NCBI GenBank assembly: GCA_016839165.1
Contig: CP069300.1
Span: 3,844,001 to 3,908,000, forward strand
From: Bradyrhizobium sp. PSBB068
GTDB taxonomy: Bacteria > Pseudomonadota > Alphaproteobacteria > Rhizobiales > Xanthobacteraceae
Length of the DNA: 64,000 nucleotides
Direction of reading: 5' to 3'
Positions 54,181-63,365 of the stretch are shown one piece after another; position 1 is the stretch's first letter; each line of letters starts with the position of its first letter. A program made the position numbers and the translations under genes. The notes under the pieces are model-generated. The model was given only the letters and a program-made list of their open reading frames with translations. It had not been told where the DNA came from and made no database searches.

Positions 54181-55509
54181 ATGAGCGACGATGTCGAGAA
54201 GCGCGCGATCGGAAAGATGATGCGACGGCTGATTCCGTTCCTCATCCTGTGTTACTTCGTGGCGTATCTCGATCGCGTCAATGTCGGCTTCGCCAAGCTG
54301 CACATGAACACGGCGCTCGGCCTCAGCGAAGCCGCCTACGGGCTCGGCGCGGGACTGTTCTTCGTCGGCTACTTCTTCTTCGAAGTCCCCTCCAACATCC
54401 TGCTGGAACGGTTCGGCGCGCGGCGCTGGATCGCCCGCATCATGATCAGCTGGGGCATCGTCTCGGCGGCATTCGCGTTCATCCCGCAGATGTCAGCGGC
54501 GACCGGCCTCTCCAGCGAGTGGATCTTCTACTTCCTGCGCCTGCTGCTCGGCGCCTGCGAAGCCGGTTTCTTCCCCGGCATCATCTTCTATCTGACGCTC
54601 TGGTTCCCGACGATCTATCGGGCCCGCGTCATCAGCCTGTTCATGCTTGCGATCCCGATCTCCAGCATCATCGGGGCACCGATCTCAGGCCTGCTGCTCA
54701 ATTTGTCGGGCGCCGGCCTGACCGGGTGGCAGTGGCTGTTCATCTGCGAAGCGCTGCCGTCGGTCCTGGTCGGATTCGCCGTGCTCGCCATGCTGCCCGA
54801 CTTCCCGCGTCAGGCGAACTGGTTGCAGCCCGACGAGATCAAGTGGGTGCAGAACACCCTCGAGACCGAGCGGCAGAAGAAGGAAGCCGTGGAGCACATC
54901 TCGGTGATGCAGTCGCTCACCGATTCGCGCGTCCTCGCCTGCGCCCTCGTCTATTTCTGCCTGAACGCCGCCAGCTACGGCGTCGCGTTCTTCCTGCCTA
55001 CCATCATCAAGGCTTTCGGCGTCACCGACACGCAGACCGGCCTGATCGCAGCCCTGCCCTTCGTGTTCGGCGCGGTCGGCATGGTGCTGCTCGGCCGCCA
55101 TTCCGACAAGACCGGCGAGCGGCGCTATCACGTTGCCGGCGCGCTGGTGCTCGCGGCCGTCGGCATTGGCCTCGCCGGGCTGGTCTCCAGTCCGGTGCTG
55201 ATCGTGGGCCTGCTCTGCCTCGCGCAGATCGGCGTGTCGGCGGTGCCGCCGATGTTCTGGCCGATGCCGGCCAGCATCCTGAACGGCGCCTCGGCCGCGG
55301 CAGGCATCGCCGCGATCAATTCGCTCGGCAATCTCTCAGGCTTCGCCGGCCCGTTCGCCATGGGCTATCTGAAGGACCTGACCGGCGGCTTCACCGCAGG
55401 CCTGCTGCTGCTCGCGGTCGTCGGCTTGATCGGCGCGCTGGTCACGATCCGGCTTCGGATCGATCCGGTCCTGGAGCGCGCCGCGCGCGAGCCGATGCTG
55501 GCGCATTGA
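54181..55509 (+). CDS. MFS transporter, anion:cation symporter (ACS) type
   Basis: 442 residues, 12 predicted helices. ACS-family markers: RLIPFLILCYFVAYLDRVNVGFAK in helix 1, GLGAGLFFVGYFFFEVPSNILLERFGARRW, and LGACEAGFFPGIIFYLTLWFP (glycine-rich helix 4). This type imports hexuronates, tartrate, phthalate or other organic acids by proton symport. The ATG at 54181 is used, with AAGG about 11 bases upstream; one 9 bp earlier is too close to that site. Regulated probably by the divergent LysR. No catabolic enzyme is adjacent, so the substrate is unknown. Confidence 0.9.
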   Translation: MSDDVEKRAIGKMMRRLIPFLILCYFVAYLDRVNVGFAKLHMNTALGLSEAAYGLGAGLFFVGYFFFEVPSNILLERFGARRWIARIMISWGIVSAAFAFIPQMSAATGLSSEWIFYFLRLLLGACEAGFFPGIIFYLTLWFPTIYRARVISLFMLAIPISSIIGAPISGLLLNLSGAGLTGWQWLFICEALPSVLVGFAVLAMLPDFPRQANWLQPDEIKWVQNTLETERQKKEAVEHISVMQSLTDSRVLACALVYFCLNAASYGVAFFLPTIIKAFGVTDTQTGLIAALPFVFGAVGMVLLGRHSDKTGERRYHVAGALVLAAVGIGLAGLVSSPVLIVGLLCLAQIGVSAVPPMFWPMPASILNGASAAAGIAAINSLGNLSGFAGPFAMGYLKDLTGGFTAGLLLLAVVGLIGALVTIRLRIDPVLERAAREPMLAH

Positions 55510-55510
55510 G

Positions 55511-55531
55511 GGTGGCGGTCAGGCCGCCACC
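55511..55531. terminator. Hairpin between convergent MFS and Wzc-like genes
   Basis: GGTGGCGG (55511-55518) and CCGCCACC (55524-55531) form an 8-bp perfect stem with a 5-base loop, one base after the MFS stop. There is no T tract, so termination is tentative. Confidence 0.4.
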
Positions 55532-57837
55532 ACCCGCGGGCCCCTCGCGACCGTTTCCGAGGGCGCGCAGGGCTTGCTCAACATCGTCACTTCGGAGAAG
55601 CCGACGGCCCTGAGCTGATCGACCATCTGATGGCGGGCATCCTGGGCCATTGCGGGGTCGGGCACGACGACGGCCTGCGCCTTCGCGGTCAGCAGCTCGG
55701 CCGGCAGGTCGACGGCCGAGCCGGCGTCGAGCAGCACGTGGTCGTAGACCCGGAGCAGCGCGTCGATCGCAAGCGCGAGCCGCGGCGATTGCAGGTGCGC
55801 GCGATCGAAGCCCGGACGGCCGGCGCTGACGATCTGAACCCGCGACTGCCGATCCTTGGTGATGATCTGCGCGAACGTCGCCTCACCCTGCATCAATTCG
55901 GCAAGGCCGGGCGCGGCGGGATCGACGGTGGCCGCCGCCAACACCGGCGCGGATGCGACGAGATCGACCACCACGACCTTGGCCTGGCGCGCCATCAGAC
56001 GGGCCAGCGTCAGCGCGGTCAGCGTGACGCTCTCGCCGGTGGCCGGGCCGAGCACCGTGACCTTGTGGGCGGCGGGACCGGACGCGACGAGCCGCTCGGC
56101 CAGCGCATCGATCTCATCGACGGTCCGGGCGGGTGCAGGCTGCGGCTCGCTGATGACGGGCTCGTATGGCGCCGCCGGCTCCGGCGAAAGGCTGGGCGCG
56201 ACCGGCGATGCGAGCGCGGGTTCAGGCGGCAGCCTCGGCGCCGGCTCGTCCACGGCGACAGTCTCCATGACCGGTTCGCGGCGCCGGATCACGGCGGCGG
56301 CCGGCGCGAAGGCACGGCCCACCGCACCGGGCGCGGAGATGCGCAGCAATTCACCGGTGATGATGATCCCGGACGACAGCAACAGCGTTGCCAGCGTCGC
56401 GATCAGAACGATCGGCAGCTTCTTCGGATAGGCCGGCGTGTTGGAGACCGTGGCGCGCGAGATGATGCGGCCGTCGGTCGGCGCCGCCTCGATGTTCTCG
56501 CGTGCGGTCGCCTCGCGATATTTCGCAAGATAGGCTTCCAGCAGATCGCGCTGCGCCTTGGCTTCACGCTCCAGCCCGCGGAGCTGCACGTCCTGGCTGT
56601 TGCTCGACGACGCCTGTTTCTTCGACTGGTCCAGGCTCGCCTGCAGCGCCTGGACGCGGCCGTCGGCGACGCGGGCGTCGTTATCGAGCGAGCGCGAAAT
56701 CTTGCCCGCTTCCTCGCGCAATTGCCGGTCGAGGTCGGCGATCTGCGCCTTCAATTCCTTGATGCGCGGATGGTTGTCTAGCAGCGTCGACGACTGCTCG
56801 GCGAGCTGGGCACGCAACGTGCCACGCTGTTCGGCGAGCCTGCGGATCAGCTCGGAATTGAGCACCTCCGAAGCCTCGATCGGCTTGCCGCTCTGAATCA
56901 TCTCGCGGATCAACCGCGCCTTGGTCTCGGCATCGGCCTTCAGGGCGCGGGCATTGTTGAGCTGCGTGTTCAGCTCACCCATCTGCTGGTTGGACAGCGG
57001 GATGTTGTTGGTGCCGACGAACAGGCTCGACTTGGAGCGGAATTCCTCGACACGCGAATCCGCGTCGGCGACCTTGGTGCGCAGCTTGTCGATCTCGCCG
57101 AGCAGCCACGTGCTGGCGGACTTGGCCTGGTCCTGCCGTGCCGCCTGCTGCAGCACGAGATAACCGTCCGCGATCGAGTTCGCGACGCGGGCGGCGAGAT
57201 CAGGATCTTCCGACTGGAACTCGACCACGATGACGCGCGACTTGTCGACCGCATAGGCCTGGTAGCGCTCATAGAAGGCGTCGAGCACCCGCTCTTCCGG
57301 CGTCAGGCTGAACGGATCGCGGCCGATGCCGAACAGCGCCAGCAGCGACTTCAGCGGGGAGAAGCCGCGCAGCACCGGATCGAACTCCGGACGCTCGGCC
57401 AGCTTGTTCTTTTTGATTATGTCGCGCGCGAGATCGCGCGACATCACGAGTTGCACCTGGCTCGTCACCGCCTCGGCATCGAGCGAGGTGCGTTCGAGGT
57501 CGCGCTCGCCGTTCGGGCGCAGGAAGGCATTCTCGCGATTGTCGATCAGGATTCGCGCTTCCGACTTATAGCGCGGCGTCACGACGTTGACGGCAGCGAG
57601 CGACAACGCGAACACCAGCACCGTCGGCACGACGATCCAGCTTCGCTTGCGCGCCAGCGCGCGTCCGAGCACATGGAGGTCGAGATCGGTTGCCGGCGCT
57701 GTACGCGCCGGCTCGTCCGGGGCCGACATCGGCACAGCCGGCTTCGCAACGGCCTCGCCGGCGACGGGCGCCGACTTCGGCAGCGCCCGCTGCACGACGG
57801 CCTCTTCCTTGCCTGTACGCCAGAATGCAAAACGCAT
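55519..57837 (-). CDS. Exopolysaccharide chain-length/export protein, Wzc/ExoP-like, with degenerate kinase domain
   Basis: 772 residues. An N-terminal cytoplasmic tail precedes a first membrane helix (SWIVVPTVLVFALSLAAVNVV). It is followed by a large Wzz/GNVR periplasmic region with long coiled coils (about 130-440), a second helix (LPIVLIATLATLLLSSGIIITGELL), a Pro/Glu-rich linker, and a C-terminal BY-kinase-like domain. That domain has lost its Walker A lysine (GESVT where family members have GEGKT, Val604) and the second Asp of Walker A' (VVVVDLVAS). There is no C-terminal tyrosine cluster. It would control polysaccharide length and connect to the Wza-like protein encoded divergently. Confidence 0.88.
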   Translation of the reverse strand: MRFAFWRTGKEEAVVQRALPKSAPVAGEAVAKPAVPMSAPDEPARTAPATDLDLHVLGRALARKRSWIVVPTVLVFALSLAAVNVVTPRYKSEARILIDNRENAFLRPNGERDLERTSLDAEAVTSQVQLVMSRDLARDIIKKNKLAERPEFDPVLRGFSPLKSLLALFGIGRDPFSLTPEERVLDAFYERYQAYAVDKSRVIVVEFQSEDPDLAARVANSIADGYLVLQQAARQDQAKSASTWLLGEIDKLRTKVADADSRVEEFRSKSSLFVGTNNIPLSNQQMGELNTQLNNARALKADAETKARLIREMIQSGKPIEASEVLNSELIRRLAEQRGTLRAQLAEQSSTLLDNHPRIKELKAQIADLDRQLREEAGKISRSLDNDARVADGRVQALQASLDQSKKQASSSNSQDVQLRGLEREAKAQRDLLEAYLAKYREATARENIEAAPTDGRIISRATVSNTPAYPKKLPIVLIATLATLLLSSGIIITGELLRISAPGAVGRAFAPAAAVIRRREPVMETVAVDEPAPRLPPEPALASPVAPSLSPEPAAPYEPVISEPQPAPARTVDEIDALAERLVASGPAAHKVTVLGPATGESVTLTALTLARLMARQAKVVVVDLVASAPVLAAATVDPAAPGLAELMQGEATFAQIITKDRQSRVQIVSAGRPGFDRAHLQSPRLALAIDALLRVYDHVLLDAGSAVDLPAELLTAKAQAVVVPDPAMAQDARHQMVDQLRAVGFSEVTMLSKPCAPSETVARGPRVVAA

Positions 57838-58010
57838 AACGAACTCCCGCGGACGCCGCGATTCCACCTCAATGCCGGCGATTACAGTCCATTAAGGTTG
57901 CTGCTGGGTTAATCGGCGCGGTTGACGGATGCGACCACCACCGCACCGTCATGTTTTATTAACCATGAGTGCCGTTAATCGAGCCTATATTTTGTCGCGG
58001 GATTCCTCAC

Positions 58011-58637
58011 ATGCGCGATCTGCGCGCCCCCCTCGTTTGTCTGGTTGCTGCGCTCGCGCTGTCGGGCTGCATGGGACGGACCTCGCCGCTTGCCGGCGAC
58101 CCGGCCCTCGATTCGATGGCTTACGGGCAGCCCTCCTTCGCCGGGCCGGCGGCTTATGCCGAGCCTGCGCCGACGCGCGAGGCCTATAATCTAGGCCCCG
58201 GCGACAAGCTCCGCGTCGTGGTCTATGGCCAGGAAGGCCTGACCAATTCGTACGCGATCGACGCCGCCGGCGCGGTCACGATGCCGCTGATCGGCTCGGT
58301 GCCGGCACGCGGCCGCACGCCTGCCGGGCTTGCCGCCGAGATCACCGCGCGGCTGCGCAACGGCTTCATCCGCGACCCTTCGGTGGCGGTCGAGATCGAA
58401 TCCTACCGGCCGTTCTTCATCCTCGGTGAAGTCCAGGCCCCCGGCCAATATCCCTATGTGCCCAACATGACGGTCGAGAGCGCGGTGGCGATCGCCGGCG
58501 GCTTCTCGCCGCGCGCACGGCGCGACGAGGTCACCCTCACCCACACCGATGCATCGGGCGCCGGCCGCTTCACAGCTCCCCTCGGCACGCCGATCGGCCC
58601 CGGGGACACCGTGTTCGTCGGCGAACGCTGGTTCTGA
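58011..58637 (+). CDS. Polysaccharide export lipoprotein, Wza/ExoF-like (short form)
   Basis: 208 residues. The lipoprotein signal has lipobox LALSGC, so Cys is the modified residue. A Poly_export/BexD-like PES domain is seen in YNLGPGDKLRVVVYGQEGLTN...VTMPLIGSVPARGRTPAGLA, and a SLBB-like segment in FFILGEVQAPGQYPYVPNMTVESAVAIAGGF. The usual fourth domain and C-terminal helix of E. coli Wza (379 residues) are missing, as in the short OPX proteins of alphaproteobacteria. It would form the outer-membrane export channel or its periplasmic ring together with the Wzc-like protein. The ATG at 58011 was chosen to give the signal peptide. Confidence 0.9.
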   Translation: MRDLRAPLVCLVAALALSGCMGRTSPLAGDPALDSMAYGQPSFAGPAAYAEPAPTREAYNLGPGDKLRVVVYGQEGLTNSYAIDAAGAVTMPLIGSVPARGRTPAGLAAEITARLRNGFIRDPSVAVEIESYRPFFILGEVQAPGQYPYVPNMTVESAVAIAGGFSPRARRDEVTLTHTDASGAGRFTAPLGTPIGPGDTVFVGERWF

Positions 58638-58640
58638 TCG

Positions 58641-59780
58641 ATGGCGCAGGATCAAAATCGGGACCAGCCGCTGCGCATCCTGCACGTCGTCCGTGCCCCG
58701 GTCGGCGGCATCATCCGTCACATCCTCGACGTTGCCAATGGCCAGATCGAACGCGGCCATCACGTCGGCATCGTCGCCGACAGCCTGACCGGTGGCACGC
58801 GTGCCGACGCAGTGCTTGCCGAGATCGAGCCGCGCCTCAAGCTCGGCGTCCACCGGGTCGCGATACGCCGCGAGCCGCGCTTTGCCGATTTGATGGTCTG
58901 GGCACATATCGCCGGCCTGATCCGCAAGCTGAAACCCGACGTGGTGCACGGCCATGGCGCCAAGGCCGGTGCCTATGTCCGGCTGCGACGGCGGTCGAAC
59001 AAGGTGATCCGGGTCTACACGCCGCATGGCGGCTCGCTGCACTACCCGCTCGACACCTGGAAGGGCCGCTTCTACAGCCAGCTCGAGCGCACGCTGATGA
59101 ACAGCACCGACCTGTTCCTGTTCGAGAGCGCGTTTGCCCGCGACACCTATCAGCGCACCGTCGGCAAGCCCTCAGGCCTTGTGCGTTGCGTCTTCAACGG
59201 CGTCACGTCGGAGGAATTCGAACCGGTTGCCAAGGCCGACGATGCCAGCGATGTGGCCTATGTCGGCGAATTCCGGCGCATCAAGGGCGCCGACCTGCTG
59301 ATCGAGGCGGTCGCCAGGCTGCGGGCCGGCGGCAAGCCGGTGACGCTGACGCTCGGCGGCGACGGCGAGGAGTTCGAACGGCTCAAGGAGCAGGTGAAGC
59401 GGCTCTCGCTCGGCGAGGCCGTTCGCTTCATCGGCCACGTCAAGGCGCGCTACGGCTTCTCGAAAGGCAGCCTGCTGGTCGTTCCGTCGCGCGGCGATTC
59501 GATGCCCTATGTGGTGATCGAGGCGGGCGCTGCGGGAATTCCGATGATCGCCGCCAATGTCGGCGGCATTCCGGAAATCTTCGATACCCACACCGACGCC
59601 TTGTTCGCGCCGAGCAATGTCGCCGCGATGGCCGACGCCATCAAGGCCGCGCTCGACAACCCGACGGCGACCGCGGCGCGGGCGCAAAAACTGCGCGAAC
59701 GAATCTCCGAGCATTTCTCGCAGAGCGCCATGGTCGAAGGCGTGCTGGCCGGCTATCGCGACGCATTTGCCAAACGTTAA
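58641..59780 (+). CDS. Glycosyltransferase family 4 protein
   Basis: 379 residues, GT-B fold. The acceptor-binding N-terminal half starts LRILHVVRAPVGGIIRHILDVANGQ, with HGHGAKAGAYVRL. The donor-binding C-terminal half carries VAYVGEFRRIKGADLLIEAV, LGGDGEEFERL and the GT4 EX7E-type motif VVPSRGDSMPYVVIEAGAAGIPMIAANVGGIPE. It transfers a sugar from a nucleotide donor to the growing lipid-linked polysaccharide. The start is 3 bp after the Wza-like stop, so they are co-transcribed. The sugar is unknown. Confidence 0.92.
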   Translation: MAQDQNRDQPLRILHVVRAPVGGIIRHILDVANGQIERGHHVGIVADSLTGGTRADAVLAEIEPRLKLGVHRVAIRREPRFADLMVWAHIAGLIRKLKPDVVHGHGAKAGAYVRLRRRSNKVIRVYTPHGGSLHYPLDTWKGRFYSQLERTLMNSTDLFLFESAFARDTYQRTVGKPSGLVRCVFNGVTSEEFEPVAKADDASDVAYVGEFRRIKGADLLIEAVARLRAGGKPVTLTLGGDGEEFERLKEQVKRLSLGEAVRFIGHVKARYGFSKGSLLVVPSRGDSMPYVVIEAGAAGIPMIAANVGGIPEIFDTHTDALFAPSNVAAMADAIKAALDNPTATAARAQKLRERISEHFSQSAMVEGVLAGYRDAFAKR

Positions 59781-59858
59781 CCATTTCTTGCGCCCGTAAC
59801 CGTTTCTTCCGATTTGTCACCTTAAGTCACGTCCGGGGAATTTCGCTGCTGCGCGCGG

Positions 59859-61436
59859 ATGACCATCTGCAAGCGCAGGAATGGACGTGGAGCCGTGGAA
59901 CCGTTTAACGCTCGCTCGATGCTGGATGCCGCTGCGTCTGCGACGGCTGCCCAGCCGCAGGTCGAACGCCGCCGCCGCCTGTCGCCGGCCGCGCTCGCCG
60001 TCACCAATCAGAAGGTTGGCGGCGCCTACTCGCCTGTCGTGATCGCCGGCGTGGTTCGCCTCGCCGATTTCGTGCTGCTAAGCCTGGTCGGCATCGGGCT
60101 TTATCTCGCCTATGTGCGCCCGTTCGCCGGCGCGATCCATTGGGGATACATCGGCTCGATCCTCGGCATGTCGGCGGCGGCCGTGGTCTGCTTCCAGGCC
60201 GCCGACATCTACCAGGTGCAGATCTTCCGCAGCCAGCTCCGCCAGATGACGCGGATGATCTCGTCATGGGCCTTCGTGTTCCTGCTGTTCATCGGGATCT
60301 CCTTCCTCGTCAAGCTCGGCGGCGAAGTCTCGCGGGTCTGGCTGTCATCGTTCTTCTGCGTCGGCCTTGCTCTCCTGATCGCCGAGCGGCTGGCACTGCG
60401 CTCGATGGTCCGCGCCTGGGCGCATGACGGCCGGCTCGACCGCCGCACCATCATCGTCGGCGCCGATCAGAACGGCGAGAAGCTGATCGAGGCGCTGAAT
60501 GCCGACGACGACACCGACATCCATGTGCTCGGCGTGTTCGACGACCGCAATGACGCCCGCGCGATGGAGACCTGCGCCGGCGCGCCGAAGCTCGGCAAGG
60601 TCGACGACATCGTCGAGTTCGCCCGCCGCACCCGCGTCGACCTCGTGCTGTTCGCGCTGCCGATCTCGGCCGAGACCCGCATCCTGGAGATGCTGAAGAA
60701 GCTCTGGGTGCTGCCGGTCGACATCCGCCTGTCGGCCCATACCAACAAGCTGCGTTTCCGCCCCCGCTCCTACTCCTATGTCGGCAAGGTGCCGACGCTC
60801 GACGTGTTCGAGGCGCCGATCACCGACTGGGACCTGGTGCTGAAATGGCTGTTCGACCGCGTGGTCGGCAGCCTGGCTTTGCTTGCGGCGCTCCCGGTGC
60901 TGGGACTGGTGGCGCTCGCGGTGAAGCTCGACAGCCCCGGCCCGGTGCTGTTCCGCCAGAAGCGCTTCGGCTTCAACAATGAGCGGATCGACGTCTACAA
61001 GTTCCGCTCGCTCTACCACCACCAGGCCGATCCGACCGCCTCCAAGGTCGTAACCAAGAACGACCCGCGCGTCACCCGCGTCGGCCGTTTCATCCGCAAG
61101 ACCTCGCTCGACGAACTGCCGCAGCTGTTCAACGTCGTGCTGAAGGGCAATCTTTCGCTGGTCGGCCCGCGGCCGCACGCGGTGCAGAGCAAGCTGGAGA
61201 ACCGCCTGTTCGACGAGGCGGTCGACGGCTACTTCGCTCGCCACCGTGTCAAGCCCGGCATCACCGGCTGGGCTCAGATCAACGGCTGGCGCGGCGAGGT
61301 CGACACCGACGAGAAGATCCAGAAGCGTGTCGAATACGACCTCTATTACATCGAGAACTGGTCGGTGCTGTTCGACCTCTACATCCTGCTCAAGACCCCG
61401 TTCTCGCTGATTACAAAGCACGAGAACGCGTACTGA
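59859..61436 (+). CDS. Undecaprenyl-phosphate sugar phosphotransferase (polyprenyl glycosylphosphotransferase, WcaJ/ExoY type)
   Basis: 525 residues from the ATG at 59859; a GTG at 59895 ([10 protein letters not shown]) is the alternative and neither has an ideal Shine-Dalgarno. Four or five N-terminal membrane helices (about 60-190) are followed by a Rossmann-like CoA/NAD-type domain ([17 protein letters not shown]). The C-terminal bacterial sugar transferase domain has [53 protein letters not shown] and VGPRPHA, then [13 protein letters not shown]. It starts the repeat unit by moving a sugar-1-phosphate onto undecaprenyl phosphate, the committed step of this locus. Confidence 0.93.
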   Translation: MTICKRRNGRGAVEPFNARSMLDAAASATAAQPQVERRRRLSPAALAVTNQKVGGAYSPVVIAGVVRLADFVLLSLVGIGLYLAYVRPFAGAIHWGYIGSILGMSAAAVVCFQAADIYQVQIFRSQLRQMTRMISSWAFVFLLFIGISFLVKLGGEVSRVWLSSFFCVGLALLIAERLALRSMVRAWAHDGRLDRRTIIVGADQNGEKLIEALNADDDTDIHVLGVFDDRNDARAMETCAGAPKLGKVDDIVEFARRTRVDLVLFALPISAETRILEMLKKLWVLPVDIRLSAHTNKLRFRPRSYSYVGKVPTLDVFEAPITDWDLVLKWLFDRVVGSLALLAALPVLGLVALAVKLDSPGPVLFRQKRFGFNNERIDVYKFRSLYHHQADPTASKVVTKNDPRVTRVGRFIRKTSLDELPQLFNVVLKGNLSLVGPRPHAVQSKLENRLFDEAVDGYFARHRVKPGITGWAQINGWRGEVDTDEKIQKRVEYDLYYIENWSVLFDLYILLKTPFSLITKHENAY

Positions 61437-61507
61437 GTTCGATTGCCGTCACTGACGCCCTCACCAAAGCGCGTCACTTTGTGTCTGTTGCGTTGCGTGA
61501 GTATCCG

Positions 61508-62776
61508 ATGGCCTATGCGGCGATAGCCGGGACGTCCCAATCGTTGACATCGGCGCCGTCAGGCGTGCTGGCGCTGCAGCGGGCGCTGGTGTGGCTCGCC
61601 GGCGCGTCGATCGCCATCGTGTTCATCGAGCCGAGCCCGTATGAACTGGTCACGCTGACCGCCTGCGTGCTGTTCTTTGCCACGGGCCTGCGCATGCAGC
61701 TCGTGTTCATGCCACTGCTGTTCGCGCTGATCGTGCTCAATGTCGGCTACAGCATCGGCGCGGTGCCGTTCCTCGACAAGCCGGAGGTGGTGAACTGGGT
61801 CCTCACCTCCTGGTACATGGCCGTCACCGTCATCTTCTTCGCAATGGTGATGTCGGAGGACACCGAGGCGCGCCTCGACATGCTGCGCCGCGGCCTGATC
61901 GTCGGCGCGATGATCGCCTCGCTGGCGGGCATCGCCGGCTACTTCCATCTGGTGCCCGGCGGCTATGACCTCTTGACGCTGTATGATCGTGCCCGCGGCA
62001 CCTTCAAGGATCCCAACGTGCTCGGCGCGTTCCTGATCCTGCCGGCGCTGTTCACGCTGCAAAGTGTAGTTTCCGACCGCTTCGGCAAGGCGTTCCGCAA
62101 CGCCATCGCCTTCGGCATCATCTCGCTCGCGATCCTGCTGTCGTTCTCCCGCGCCGCCTGGGGTGGCCTGATTGTCACCGCGGCCTTCATGCTGGCGCTG
62201 ATGGTGTTCACCAGCCGCTCGCAGGCGCAGCGCTCGCGCATCATCGTGATGACCTTGATCGCCGCGATCCTGGCGGTTGCGCTGATTGCGGTGCTGCTGT
62301 CGATCGGCACGGTCGCCGACATGTTCAAGCAGCGCGCAAGCTTCGACCAGAGCTACGACGAAGGCCGCTTCGGCCGGTTCGGCCGCCACATCCTCGGCGC
62401 CCAGATGGCGCTCGAACTGCCGTTCGGCATCGGGCCGCTGCAATTCCACACCTACTTCCCCGAGGACACCCACAACTCGTTCCTCAACGCCTTCATGTCG
62501 GGCGGCTGGATCTCGGGCATCTGCTATCCGGCGCTGGTGTTCGTCAGCGCGATCATCGGCTTCCGCTACATCTATTCGCGGGTGCCGTGGCAGCGCGACT
62601 ATCTGGCGATCTTCTCGGCGTTCCTCGGCATCGCCGGCGAGAGCTTCATCATCGATACTGACCATTGGCGGCATTTCTGGATGATGCTGGGCACGATGTG
62701 GGGCATGTACGCGGCAACCGAGCGCGCCCGCGCGGCATCGATCGAGGTCAGCGACGAGACTTCGGCGGTAGCTTGA
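61508..62776 (+). CDS. O-antigen ligase/polymerase family protein (Wzy-like)
   Basis: 422 residues with about 10-12 membrane helices. The Wzy_C-type features are a cytoplasmic/periplasmic loop with RARGTFKDPNVLGAFLIL and LSFSRAAWGGLIV, followed by the large loop GRFGRHILGAQMALELPFGIGPLQF and HNSFLNAF. It probably polymerises repeat units at the periplasmic face, since no WaaL-type lipid A genes are near. The ATG at 61508 is used; a GTG at 61481 is also possible. Its 3' end overlaps the convergent marR gene by 29 bp. Confidence 0.88.
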   Translation: MAYAAIAGTSQSLTSAPSGVLALQRALVWLAGASIAIVFIEPSPYELVTLTACVLFFATGLRMQLVFMPLLFALIVLNVGYSIGAVPFLDKPEVVNWVLTSWYMAVTVIFFAMVMSEDTEARLDMLRRGLIVGAMIASLAGIAGYFHLVPGGYDLLTLYDRARGTFKDPNVLGAFLILPALFTLQSVVSDRFGKAFRNAIAFGIISLAILLSFSRAAWGGLIVTAAFMLALMVFTSRSQAQRSRIIVMTLIAAILAVALIAVLLSIGTVADMFKQRASFDQSYDEGRFGRFGRHILGAQMALELPFGIGPLQFHTYFPEDTHNSFLNAFMSGGWISGICYPALVFVSAIIGFRYIYSRVPWQRDYLAIFSAFLGIAGESFIIDTDHWRHFWMMLGTMWGMYAATERARAASIEVSDETSAVA

Positions 62777-63284
62777 GTTCGGCGCGCTGCTCCGGCGGCG
62801 TGTCGATCACCGCTTTCAATGCTTCGGTCGCTTGCAGCACACCCTTGTAGCCGTCATTGGCGAAGCGCAGCAGCAGCCGCAACTCGTCGTCGGTGTAGCT
62901 GCTCCACAGCTTGTGCATCTCCTGCTGCATCGGCACGTAGAACTTGCCGATCTCCACCGCCTTTTCCTCCACCACCGAGATGAAGACCTTGCGGCGGTCG
63001 CTCTCGTCGCGCTCGCGGCGCACGTAACCCGCCTTTTCCAGGCGATCGACCACGCCGGTGATCGCGCCGGTCGTCAGCCCGGTGACTTCGGCGAGGCGCC
63101 CCGCGGTCACCCGCCCTTCGAGCTGGAGGATGTCCATGCATTCCATGTCGGAATTGGAAATTCCGGCCATGTTTGCAACGGCTTGGCCGTACATCACGCC
63201 CTGCGCGGATGACCGGCGCAACGCCTCCTCGAGTTCCTGCATCAGCGCTTTGCGCAACGTTGCACTTGACAATGCGACTCCCAT
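62748..63284 (-). CDS. MarR family transcriptional regulator
   Basis: 178 residues. The winged helix core is clear: MECMDILQLEGRVTAGRLAEVTGLTTGAITGVVDRLEKAGYVRRERDESDRRKVFI. Helical dimerisation segments lie on both sides. The ATG at 63284 falls within an ATATCTTA repeat that forms part of its own probable operator. It diverges from the FAD monooxygenase gene at 63366, which it probably controls, and is typical of repressors of aromatic-compound or antibiotic-detoxification genes. Confidence 0.9.
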   Translation of the reverse strand: MGVALSSATLRKALMQELEEALRRSSAQGVMYGQAVANMAGISNSDMECMDILQLEGRVTAGRLAEVTGLTTGAITGVVDRLEKAGYVRRERDESDRRKVFISVVEEKAVEIGKFYVPMQQEMHKLWSSYTDDELRLLLRFANDGYKGVLQATEALKAVIDTPPEQRAELKLPPKSRR

Positions 63285-63318
63285 ATCTTACTGGCTTGAT
63301 ATCTTATCAACTAAGATA
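63283..63318. promoter_or_regulatory. MarR operator between marR and the FAD monooxygenase gene
   Basis: TATCTTA (63300-63306), 5 bp, TAAGATA (63312-63318): a perfect 7-bp inverted repeat. ATATCTTA also occurs at 63283-63290 and 63299-63306, 16 bp apart, overlapping the marR start codon. Confidence 0.7.
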
Positions 63319-63365
63319 ATTAGCAACTGATCTTTCCTACCCCACACGGATGCATGGAGCAAGGC

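Noticed and set aside
54117-55613. Plus-strand frame of 498 codons overlapping the MFS gene
   Set aside because: It is a +1 shadow of the transporter with Arg-rich, low-complexity composition.
57838-58010. Promoter pair between the Wzc-like and Wza-like genes
   Set aside because: A TATATT box (57986-57991) and TTGACG (57921-57926) are present but not at usable spacing to any partner element; not supported as a specific promoter.
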